Origin: a virus
Length of the DNA: 26,372 nucleotides
Virus record (IMG/VR): IMGVR_UViG_3300024518_005991
Span: 1-26,372 of that record
Direction: 5' to 3' (one strand)
The notes under the pieces were generated by a model. That model was not told the DNA's origin. It searched no databases and saw nothing but the letters and a program-made list of their open reading frames with translations. How positions within the stretch are numbered: position 1 is the first letter of the stretch; each line of letters begins with the position of its first letter. Of the stretch, positions 1-6,005 are shown in pieces. The translations under genes were made by a program, and so were the position numbers.

Positions 1-360
1 GCTGTGCGCGATGCTGTGCGCGATGCTGTGGACGGCGCTGTGCGCGGCGCTGTGGTCGATGCTGTGCGCGATGCTGTGCGCGGCGCTGTGGGCGGCGCTG
101 TGGACGATGCTGTGGACGGCGCTGTGGACGGCGCTGTGCGCGGCGCTGTGGACGATGCTGTGGGCGGCGCTGTGGACGATGCTGTGCGCGGCACTGTGGT
201 CGATGCTGTGCGCGATGCTGTGCGCGATGCTGTGCGCGGCGCTGTGGACGGCGCTGTGGACGGCGCTGTGCGCGGCGCTGTGGACGGCGCTGTGCGCGAC
301 GCTGTGGACGGCGCTGTGGTCGGCGCTGTGGTCGGCGCTGTGGACGATGCTGTGGACAGG
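1..360 (+). repeat. 30 tandem copies of a 12-bp repeat
   Basis: Thirty consecutive 12-mers fit GCTGTG followed by a variable codon and GAT or GGC, with no indels. The first six bases are invariant except in copy 17, which begins ACTGTG. Codon 3 is CGC in 12 copies, GAC in 12, GTC in 4 and GGC in 2. Codon 4 is GGC in 17, GAT in 11, GAC in one and AGG in the last. No stop occurs in any of the frames I checked. Copies 4-7 and 16-20 share the same order of variants (RG, VD, RD, RG, with one extra RD in the second block), which points to duplication of multi-unit blocks. The window begins exactly inside the array, so the array may be longer. Confidence 0.97.
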
Positions 361-1056
361 TCCTGGTATTACCGTTTCGGCGGCTCTTGGTGGCTATCCT
401 GGCAAGCATACGCCGGTTTCTTTCGCGATATCTGTGGACTAGAGCTGTCTGGTGACATCTGGGAACGCGAGCGTGCGTACGCGAAGCCCCAGTCTGCCGG
501 TGGTTGGTGGTGGCCACACAAGCAATTCGTGATAGTTTCCGACAGGCCGTCAGAGATTCATCTGGAGCAAATCGCGCCGCGTGGCTGGGGCTCTCACCGC
601 CTGCACAAACGAGACGGGCCGGCGCTTGCCTACCGCGATGGCTGGGCGCTGCACTTCATCGAGGGCACGCGGGTCGACGCGCGCATTGTCCAGCAGCCCG
701 AAACCATTACATCTGCCGAAATAGGCCAAGAGCAGAACGCTGAGGTCAAGCGCATTTTAATGCAGCAGTACGGGCCCGGGTTGAGTGGCCCACGTGACGA
801 CGAGCATGACGGCACGTGGGAGTACCTGCGCGATTCGGGCTCCGAGTTGCTGGAGTTTGACGAGGGGGTTGGTGTGCTTGGATCAGCCCCGCGCATGCTG
901 GTTAGGCATGCAACGGGCGAACGCTATCTGGTCTGCACAGATGGTTCCACGCCCGGTATTTATGCGCTGCGGGTAGGGGAGGGTGTTAAGACCTGTGAAG
1001 AAGCATACGCGGCACTGACGGGGCTTTCTCAGGGCGATTGCATTGCCGAGTGCTAG
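1..1056 (+). CDS. DUF6745-like protein with N-terminal AVx(D/G) tetrapeptide repeats; 5' end missing
   Basis: The frame is open from the first base and ends at TAG 1054-1056, so the gene is cut by the left edge; a GTG at 4 is only one repeat codon among many. Codons 1-120 are 30 tetrapeptide repeats Ala-Val-(Arg/Asp/Val/Gly)-(Asp/Gly). The rest is an aromatic-rich globular part with the pattern I associate with DUF6745: SDRPSEIHLE (from about 538), RLHKRDGPALAYRDGW (from 598) and EQNAEVKRILMQQYG (about 727-774). From memory of that family, Val-Ala-Asp-rich repeats in front of the domain are common in its members. No function is established. The period of four suggests a helix with an Ala/Val stripe, but this is inference. 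It stands alone on the plus strand and converges on the minus cluster ending at 1075. Family call moderately sure; role unknown. Confidence 0.75.
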   Translation, partial: AVRDAVRDAVDGAVRGAVVDAVRDAVRGAVGGAVDDAVDGAVDGAVRGAVDDAVGGAVDDAVRGTVVDAVRDAVRDAVRGAVDGAVDGAVRGAVDGAVRDAVDGAVVGAVVGAVDDAVDRSWYYRFGGSWWLSWQAYAGFFRDICGLELSGDIWERERAYAKPQSAGGWWWPHKQFVIVSDRPSEIHLEQIAPRGWGSHRLHKRDGPALAYRDGWALHFIEGTRVDARIVQQPETITSAEIGQEQNAEVKRILMQQYGPGLSGPRDDEHDGTWEYLRDSGSELLEFDEGVGVLGSAPRMLVRHATGERYLVCTDGSTPGIYALRVGEGVKTCEEAYAALTGLSQGDCIAEC

Positions 1057-1074
1057 CTAGTCGGGGTCGGCGCG

Positions 1075-1338
1075 CTAGCCCTTCCGCACTCTGGGCCGCC
1101 CCGACCCTGACTTCTTCTCCTTAGCCGGCTCCGCATCCTTGCCATCGTACTTCAACGCTTCAGCGTTGCCTGGGCTCTTCATCACGAGCGTATGCGACAC
1201 CCCGCCGTCTTCCCCTAGTTCCGCGTGGAACGACTTGAGCGGCGTCTGCCCACAATACAACCCATCCGGCGCCAGTACGATCGTAAGCACAATCGCACCC
1301 TCGGGCAGCTTGACGGGCTGTTCTTCTGTGTCTGCCAT
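1075..1338 (-). CDS. Hypothetical protein, 87 aa, basic C-terminus
   Basis: The gene starts with ATG at 1336-1338, directly abutting the TAG (1339-1341) of the gene upstream, and ends at TAG 1075-1077. I do not recognise a family. The N-terminal two thirds (residues 1-60) reads as a small beta-rich domain (GAIVLTIVLAPDG, then VSHTLVMKSPG). The last 20 residues are rich in Lys, Glu and Arg and probably disordered. It is the last gene of the leftward cluster and converges on the DUF6745-like gene, with 18 bp between the two stops. The tight spacing and consistent strand make it credible as a gene. Confidence 0.65.
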   Translation of the reverse strand: MADTEEQPVKLPEGAIVLTIVLAPDGLYCGQTPLKSFHAELGEDGGVSHTLVMKSPGNAEALKYDGKDAEPAKEKKSGSGRPRVRKG

Positions 1339-1545
1339 CTAGTTCATCCCCCTGGTTTGCTTATTCAGGTCTTCAATTGCGGTGATTAGAGCAATGAATC
1401 CCCGCAAGGTTGCTGCCCGCCCCCGCATCTGTTCTGTCAGCATCAGGTGGGAAGATGTTTTCTCCACGGGTGCGACCCCCATGGCGTTGATCTCAGAGCA
1501 GCAGTTCTCGAATGCCATCTCAAGATCCTTCTTGTCCTGAGTCAC
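1339..1545 (-). CDS. Hypothetical helical protein, 68 aa
   Basis: The start is GTG (1543-1545), overlapping the TGA of the gene before it by 4 bp (GTGA), which suggests translational coupling. The sequence is mostly predicted helix with two Cys in tandem (NCCSEINAMG) near residues 13-22 and a C-terminal amphipathic stretch (GFIALITAIEDLNKQ). I see no known domain. It lies fifth after the spike in the leftward cluster, between the Cys/His-rich protein and the terminal 87-aa protein. The role cannot be read from the sequence. Confidence 0.6.
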   Translation of the reverse strand: MTQDKKDLEMAFENCCSEINAMGVAPVEKTSSHLMLTEQMRGRAATLRGFIALITAIEDLNKQTRGMN

Positions 1546-1796
1546 TTCGTTCTTCCCCCTGCACTAGACCCACCACGTGCCGCCTGGGCCAGCAGTATCC
1601 TATACCGCCTCATGGCTTCCATGTGGTCCAGCCCGCTGTTGTTCATCTGCGCGAGTATGTTCTCGTAAAACCCGACCTTGGGACTAAGGATTTGGAACGG
1701 CAGGCCGTGCTCCTTGCAGGCCGGGTGTTCGTCCGCCCAAGGGTGGATCGTACAACCCATCGGGCACACGCCAATCTGGTAGTCGCCACTAGACAA
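1542..1796 (-). CDS. Small Cys/His-rich protein (possible zinc binder), about 84 aa
   Basis: The residues CPMGCTIH, followed by H, C and H within about 16 residues (pattern C-x3-C-x2-H-x5-H-x2-C-x2-H), look like a metal site near the N-terminus. The remainder is helical with a Gly/Ser/Lys tail. No ATG precedes the motif. The start given is TTG 1794-1796, which overlaps the end of the sulfotransferase (stop TAG 1789-1791). A second TTG at 1815-1817 would add seven residues, and an internal ATG lies just inside the motif. None has a clear Shine-Dalgarno, so the start is uncertain. It sits between the sulfotransferase and the 68-aa protein, and the overlap suggests coupled translation. Metal binding is inference from residue spacing only. 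Confidence 0.55.
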   Translation of the reverse strand: MSSGDYQIGVCPMGCTIHPWADEHPACKEHGLPFQILSPKVGFYENILAQMNNSGLDHMEAMRRYRILLAQAARGGSSAGGRTK

Positions 1797-2661
1797 TCCC
1801 GTCCCCGTTCCACCCAAAGTTTGACTGATACCACCCCATCATAGGTCCATATTCAGGACTGGCAAAGAGCCCGGCCATGACTTCCTCCGGGATATGGTCT
1901 TTCCATTCGTGGACATCTGCCGGCTTCAGCGCCCGTGGCTCCCCGTCCTCGGTGCGGTGGGGATAGAGGCTCATGGCTGCTGAGTCCGGGTCTGTGGCTG
2001 TCTGCTCGATCGAGTCGAAGTCATGCTGGAACTCCGGTAGCTCGAGATGGGCCCGCGCCCGCTCCAGGTAGAGCTCCGGCAAGCAGCTCCAGATCTCGTA
2101 GCGCAGGAACAGCGGGATCTTCTTGGACTTGTCTTTCAGCATCATGGTGCGGATGCCCAGGATCGCGTTGCCGATCAGGTTCCCTGGCGCCAGCCAATAC
2201 GCCATCCGCTGGTCCACGCTCACGATCTCCGGCGGCACGATGTAGAGTTCGGGGTTCATCGAGTACCGCTTCTCGCAGCTCCCCATTACCCCGCGCAGGT
2301 CTCGCACCGCACACACCCACCGTGGCCGCGCGTAGTACTCCAGCATCTGCTGGGCGATATGGGGGAAGCCCCGGGACTTGTCTACCGTGTATTTCTCTTC
2401 GTGCTGGGAATACGAGCCCTCGATGGCCCGCCGCACGGTCTCGAGCCGCCGCTCCTTCTCTGCCAGCTGCCCTTGCTGGTGCCGCCCCTGGGCGGGCCAG
2501 CCGGAGAAGGTGGTGGCAAGCTGGGCCACGATCTGGGGCGTCTCGGACTCAGACATGGTGTGGGTGTCGGGATCCTGGGCAAGGATATCCACAAGCAGCG
2601 TGGAGCCGCTGCGGGGCATGCCGGTGACGCTGCGGTGTACTGTGGGTGCTTCCTCTGGCAT
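1789..2661 (-). CDS. Sulfotransferase family protein (PAPS-dependent type)
   Basis: At 290 aa this matches the usual length of the Sulfotransfer_3-like proteins seen in environmental phages. GMPRSGSTLL at residues 14-23 is the loop that binds the 5'-phosphosulfate of PAPS in sulfotransferases. VDKSRGF at 93-99 and AVRDLRGVMGS at 118-128 (Arg120, Ser128) correspond to the family's second conserved block and the 3'-phosphate site. The ATG at 2659-2661 has AGAGG about five bases upstream. The enzyme class moves sulfate from PAPS to a hydroxyl or amine; the acceptor here is unknown. It lies four genes after the fibre/spike in the same transcript direction, so modification of a virion protein or a host surface glycan is possible, but that is inference. 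No frameshift or missing key residue was noticed. Confidence 0.85.
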   Translation of the reverse strand: MPEEAPTVHRSVTGMPRSGSTLLVDILAQDPDTHTMSESETPQIVAQLATTFSGWPAQGRHQQGQLAEKERRLETVRRAIEGSYSQHEEKYTVDKSRGFPHIAQQMLEYYARPRWVCAVRDLRGVMGSCEKRYSMNPELYIVPPEIVSVDQRMAYWLAPGNLIGNAILGIRTMMLKDKSKKIPLFLRYEIWSCLPELYLERARAHLELPEFQHDFDSIEQTATDPDSAAMSLYPHRTEDGEPRALKPADVHEWKDHIPEEVMAGLFASPEYGPMMGWYQSNFGWNGDGIV

Positions 2662-2668
2662 GTGGCCT

Positions 2669-2923
2669 CTAGCGCGATGTGGGCTTGGGGACCTTGTCTA
2701 GGATCGACCTTAGCTCTGCGACCCTGCGTCGCAACTCGGTTTGCTTGGCCTGGTTGTCTGCGATCTGTTCGGCCAGCCGTACGAGCTGGCTGTTCCAGTC
2801 GGAGCTTTGCCTAGCCAGCACATCCCTCGGCACGGCACGCGCTGACACGGGCTTCTCTGGGGTCGTCTCTGTGGCCACTCCGGCAGCAACCGTGATGTTG
2901 TCTACGTTGAACCGCTCAGTCAT
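2669..2923 (-). CDS. Hypothetical coiled-coil protein, 84 aa
   Basis: ATG at 2921-2923 lies three bases after the TAA (2927-2929) of the preceding gene. The N-terminal 45 residues are low-complexity Thr/Val/Ala/Pro. Residues 45-80 form a clear heptad-like helix (RLAEQIADNQAKQTELRRRV) ending in a short basic tail. No domain is recognised. Its place between the small spike-domain protein and the sulfotransferase suggests an accessory part in the fibre/spike cluster, for example oligomerisation, but that is a guess. It is credible as a gene because of the tight packing and amphipathic pattern. Confidence 0.65.
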   Translation of the reverse strand: MTERFNVDNITVAAGVATETTPEKPVSARAVPRDVLARQSSDWNSQLVRLAEQIADNQAKQTELRRRVAELRSILDKVPKPTSR

Positions 2924-2926
2924 TGG

Positions 2927-3397
2927 TTACCCCGTCGTGGAGACAATCAGCACATGACACACCCATTGAATCGTCTTGGCGTTCTCGCCAGTGCCGTGGA
3001 ATGTGATGGCGTCATTGGTGTCATCTGCAATGCAGTTAAAGGCCCAGCCGCCCGTATCCTCGAAGTCGTCCTGCGCGTTACCCGTGTACCCGCCGGCAAA
3101 GGCAACGACAGTGGAGGCGTCCGTATCAATCAGCCCGTGCATCCGATAGCCGCCGCTTTCGCCGTCCGCGTCAGTGCGCCGGGCCACGCAGTTTGCGTGA
3201 AAGTAGTAAGTGGTGGAGGCTGCCAGGCCAATGCGCTGTGAGCCCGCGTCCCCGTCGATGAATAGCTCGGTCTGGGTATTGTTGTCGGTCTCGCAGGTGA
3301 GAACGAACTCTCTTACCTCGGCGTCGTGGTCTGCTGCGAAGTTGGGCCCGCGCAGCGTGCGGTTACCTCCCTGCAAGGTGTAGTCATCGGTCGGCAC
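2927..3397 (-). CDS. Small tail-fibre-associated protein, 156 aa, homologous to the spike C-terminus
   Basis: The protein consists almost wholly of a beta domain also found at the C-terminus of the neighbouring 655-aa spike. Shared landmarks are TQTELFIDG versus TETELFFTG, a YYFHANCVARRTD / WAYDVTVVGKSD strand, a DDTNDAITFHGTG versus NSTNDALQIWVTG block, and a final IQWVCHVLI versus IEWLAFVRL strand. The start is GTG 3395-3397, sharing one base with the TAG that ends the spike gene, so translation is probably coupled. It may be a second knob or a cap that sits on the fibre. The domain type occurs, as I recall, in tail-fibre proteins of marine and environmental phages; its exact function is not known to me. 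Confidence 0.7.
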   Translation of the reverse strand: MPTDDYTLQGGNRTLRGPNFAADHDAEVREFVLTCETDNNTQTELFIDGDAGSQRIGLAASTTYYFHANCVARRTDADGESGGYRMHGLIDTDASTVVAFAGGYTGNAQDDFEDTGGWAFNCIADDTNDAITFHGTGENAKTIQWVCHVLIVSTTG

Positions 3398-5364
3398 TAC
3401 GTATTGATCTCAGTTAGCCTGACAAATGCCAGCCACTCAATGGCTTCGGTGCCAATGCCGGTGACCCAGATTTGCAGGGCGTCGTTCGTGCTATTGGCAT
3501 CAACTCGACACAGGTAGCCAGCGGCATCTCTCAGCGTCTTGTCCGCGACCCCAGACCCGCCAGTAACGAAGTTGAGTGTGCCGGCGACGTTCTGTAGTGC
3601 GCCCTCAAAGCGGAAGTAGGCGATGTTGTCGCTGGTATCGGACTTGCCAACGACAGTAACGTCATACGCCCAGACCTCACCAGCAGCTATGGCCAGCCGA
3701 CCAGACGAGCCAGTGAAGAACAGCTCCGTCTCCGTGGTATCGGAAGTTGACGCCCGCAGCACATTCTGTGTCGTCTGCGCGTCTTCATCCGCCGAGAAGT
3801 TTCCCGCACTCTGGGCCAGGGTGCGGACGCGCCTATGTAGCTGCGTCCCGCCCGTCATCCAATGGTCGCCAGAACGGACCGTGCCGGGCACACCGTAGAA
3901 GTTGAAACGAAGCTCTGCACCCATGCCGATCGACTTGGGCATGTCGTTCGTGCCTTCGCCAAGCTGCATGGAGGAGACGCCGCCGTTGGCGATCACGCCG
4001 GCATTGATAGCCCTGCCAACCGCCATGCCACCATCGCTGTTCTGTACCAGTACCGATTGTCCATGCGACGCCATCCCAACGAGCAATGAGCCGCTGCTAC
4101 TCAGCACTTGGAAATATCCCGTGCTGGTGTTGACTCCCGCCTTTCCAACCGCCAAAGACCCCTGACAGCTATTGTTTATCTGAGCAGACCCGCGCCGCAC
4201 ATAGCCGAACATCCCACAGCCCTTGCCATCCACGTAGGCCGTGCTGTCGATGTTCCGGGTAATCCCGCAGATCGTCATGAGCGAGCCCTTGGCGGTGAGC
4301 CCCATCTCTGCTCTGAAGTTCTTTGGGTTCGAGGCCGGCGAGTCGGCATAGAACACCATCATGCAGCCCTGGGCCAGGTTCCTGATTTGGTGGTATCGAC
4401 TTGCGGCAGCATGGGCGTAGCCAACCATGGCAGAGCCCTTGGCGGGCGTTACAGACGAGCCCAGCAGCCCAATGATGTCCCCGCCTGCGTCTGCATCGAG
4501 TTGTGTCACCATGAGGTTCCCGGCCCCATGTGTTTGCGCAATGACCGACCCGACATCGGAGCACGTAAACGATCCGGCCACGAGCGACCCACGCGCGTAG
4601 TTGGCGAGGCTGGTGCCCTGGTTGATATTTGCACCATCAGCGTATACCACGGCCGCGTTGCCCTGCCCAAATGCGTAGAAGTCCGCGCCGCCAACCGCCC
4701 GGATAGCGGTCATTGCACCGCGCGACTCGGGCTGCACGACAGTGTTCGCCCCGGCCATGGACACGGCGTGTACCTGCCCACCGCTGCCCCCGTTGGCGCC
4801 GGTCAGGGTGAACTCTGCATACGCAGAAACATCGATCGCACAGACCTGTGCAAGCCCGCCAGAGATCGATATATCACCATCGTAGTTGTAGCCAGCGATC
4901 AGACTAGAGACCGCGCCTGCGGTTGATGTGGTTGTCTGGCCGTAAGCATATGCGCCGAGTGCCACGAGGCTGGAGGCGCCGGTCGAGCTAAGAACCAGAT
5001 TGCTCCCGTAACTTATGCCGCGCATGGTGGCGATGGCACCTACACCGCTGTTGGTGAGCGTTGACGTGTACCCTGCCGTCTTGATCCAGGAGGCGCCAGC
5101 GGTAATGGCCGCTTCTCCAGAACTCGCGACTGTGCCACCCGCGTAGTCCGTACCCCCATACGTGTATGTCGGCGCAATGGTGAGAGACTTGTTCGTGCCA
5201 GTAACTGCCGGCCTGAGCGCCCCCCTGTCCTGGATGATAACCCCGGCAAAGGTGTTGATCTTGTCCCAGGTGTTGGCATTGGTCCGAACATTGATGGGCA
5301 GCCAATCGCCACGGACGGGGGACTTGGGCTTCCAGAAGTTCTTGAAGAAGTCGGATTGGGGCAT
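3397..5364 (-). CDS. Tail fibre / tailspike-like protein, beta-helix type
   Basis: This 655-aa protein has a short N-terminal segment (MPQSDFFKNFWKPKSPVRGD). It is followed by about 400 residues of Gly/Ala/Ser-rich short repeats of the kind G-S-x-x-x-G-x-A (for example GSLVAGSFTCSDVGSVIAQ and GSAMVGYAHAA), typical of parallel beta-helical or trimeric fibre shafts. A conserved QLGEGTN...SGDHWMTGGTQLH junction follows, then a C-terminal beta domain shared with the next gene. The ATG at 5362-5364 is preceded by AAAGGCGG. A TTG at 5395-5397 would extend it by 11 unlikely residues. It is transcribed away from the terminase genes and is the best candidate for the receptor-binding protein, since the plus-strand fibre gene at 23650 is only an anchor. 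No catalytic depolymerase motif was recognised. Confidence 0.8.
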   Translation of the reverse strand: MPQSDFFKNFWKPKSPVRGDWLPINVRTNANTWDKINTFAGVIIQDRGALRPAVTGTNKSLTIAPTYTYGGTDYAGGTVASSGEAAITAGASWIKTAGYTSTLTNSGVGAIATMRGISYGSNLVLSSTGASSLVALGAYAYGQTTTSTAGAVSSLIAGYNYDGDISISGGLAQVCAIDVSAYAEFTLTGANGGSGGQVHAVSMAGANTVVQPESRGAMTAIRAVGGADFYAFGQGNAAVVYADGANINQGTSLANYARGSLVAGSFTCSDVGSVIAQTHGAGNLMVTQLDADAGGDIIGLLGSSVTPAKGSAMVGYAHAAASRYHQIRNLAQGCMMVFYADSPASNPKNFRAEMGLTAKGSLMTICGITRNIDSTAYVDGKGCGMFGYVRRGSAQINNSCQGSLAVGKAGVNTSTGYFQVLSSSGSLLVGMASHGQSVLVQNSDGGMAVGRAINAGVIANGGVSSMQLGEGTNDMPKSIGMGAELRFNFYGVPGTVRSGDHWMTGGTQLHRRVRTLAQSAGNFSADEDAQTTQNVLRASTSDTTETELFFTGSSGRLAIAAGEVWAYDVTVVGKSDTSDNIAYFRFEGALQNVAGTLNFVTGGSGVADKTLRDAAGYLCRVDANSTNDALQIWVTGIGTEAIEWLAFVRLTEINT

Positions 5365-5417
5365 GGGCCGCCTTTGGGCGCAGACTTGCGCAACCAACTA
5401 CCTCCAGGTAATGGGAA
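5365..5417. promoter_or_regulatory. Divergent intergenic region between spike and small terminase
   Basis: Only 53 bp separate the divergent starts at 5364 and 5418, so the two transcripts must begin here or inside the neighbouring genes. The segment contains an 8-bp palindrome TTGCGCAA at 5386-5393. I cannot define -10/-35 boxes or a phage RNA polymerase promoter. The regulatory role is inferred from the gene layout only. Confidence 0.3.
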
Positions 5418-6005
5418 ATGCAAGCCGGGGAGCCCATGCCCACACTCAAGCAGCCAGACCGCGAGACTTTCGCCACCGTGTACGCCCACACTGGGGACTT
5501 TGAGAAGGCATATATCTCAGCGTATCCGGACTGCAACCCCATACGGGCCGGGGAGTTGGGGGTCAAGCTCCTCGCCAGCCAGCCCACACTCCAGCGGCGA
5601 GTGGCAGAGAAGAGGGCCGGCGATCTCGAGGCGATTACAGATAAAGATCTATCAAACTGGCTGGTGAAGGAGAAGCTGGTCGAGGAGATGTGGGAGCTCT
5701 ACAAGTATTGCAAGGAGAAGGTGGCGGTCTACAACCGCTCTGGCGAGCACATCGATGACAAGATGCGCAACGAGACCGAGGCCAAGAACACGCTCGAGAT
5801 GCTAGGCCGGGCGCTTGATACCGGCTCCCCCTTCATCAAGGAAACCAAGACAGTCAAGGTAACCAACCCGCTCGAGGATCTGTCGCTGAAGGAGCTGGCG
5901 CTATTGCGGCTCGAGTCGGCCAAGCGCGTTGTCGGGTCAGAGGTGATAACAGTTGAGCAAGTCCCAGCAATTGCTGGAGGCGGTGGAGTTCCTACAAAGG
6001 ACTGA
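5418..6005 (+). CDS. Terminase small subunit
   Basis: A 195-aa protein directly in front of the large terminase. The N-terminal third resembles the helix-turn-helix DNA-binding domain of small terminases: a helix with RETFATVYAHTGDFEKAYI, a YPD turn, then LASQPTLQRRVAEKR, matching the family's pattern of a repeated 'new element joins, last element excluded' helix. The middle (residues 70-130) is a charged helix fit for oligomerisation. The small subunit recognises phage DNA and presents it to the large subunit. The start is ATG 5418. A second in-frame ATG at 5436 has GGGGAG three bases before it and is nearly as likely. The last 53 bp overlap the large terminase gene, which suggests coupled synthesis. 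Confidence 0.75.
   Translation: MQAGEPMPTLKQPDRETFATVYAHTGDFEKAYISAYPDCNPIRAGELGVKLLASQPTLQRRVAEKRAGDLEAITDKDLSNWLVKEKLVEEMWELYKYCKEKVAVYNRSGEHIDDKMRNETEAKNTLEMLGRALDTGSPFIKETKTVKVTNPLEDLSLKELALLRLESAKRVVGSEVITVEQVPAIAGGGGVPTKD

Noticed and set aside
1-360. CRISPR-like or transcription-factor-binding array
   Set aside because: Units are directly abutting 12-mers with no spacers, in phase with a coding frame that continues into a protein domain.
11-442. Second long open frame over the repeats giving a Leu/Trp/Cys/Met-rich, membrane-like product
   Set aside because: It is a by-product of the 12-bp repeat, which lacks stops in every frame I checked; after the array it soon stops, while the other frame continues into a recognisable domain.
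1935-2814. Long plus-strand frames opposite the sulfotransferase
   Set aside because: The sulfotransferase motifs are on the minus strand; the plus frames give low-complexity Arg/Ser/Pro or unpatterned sequences.
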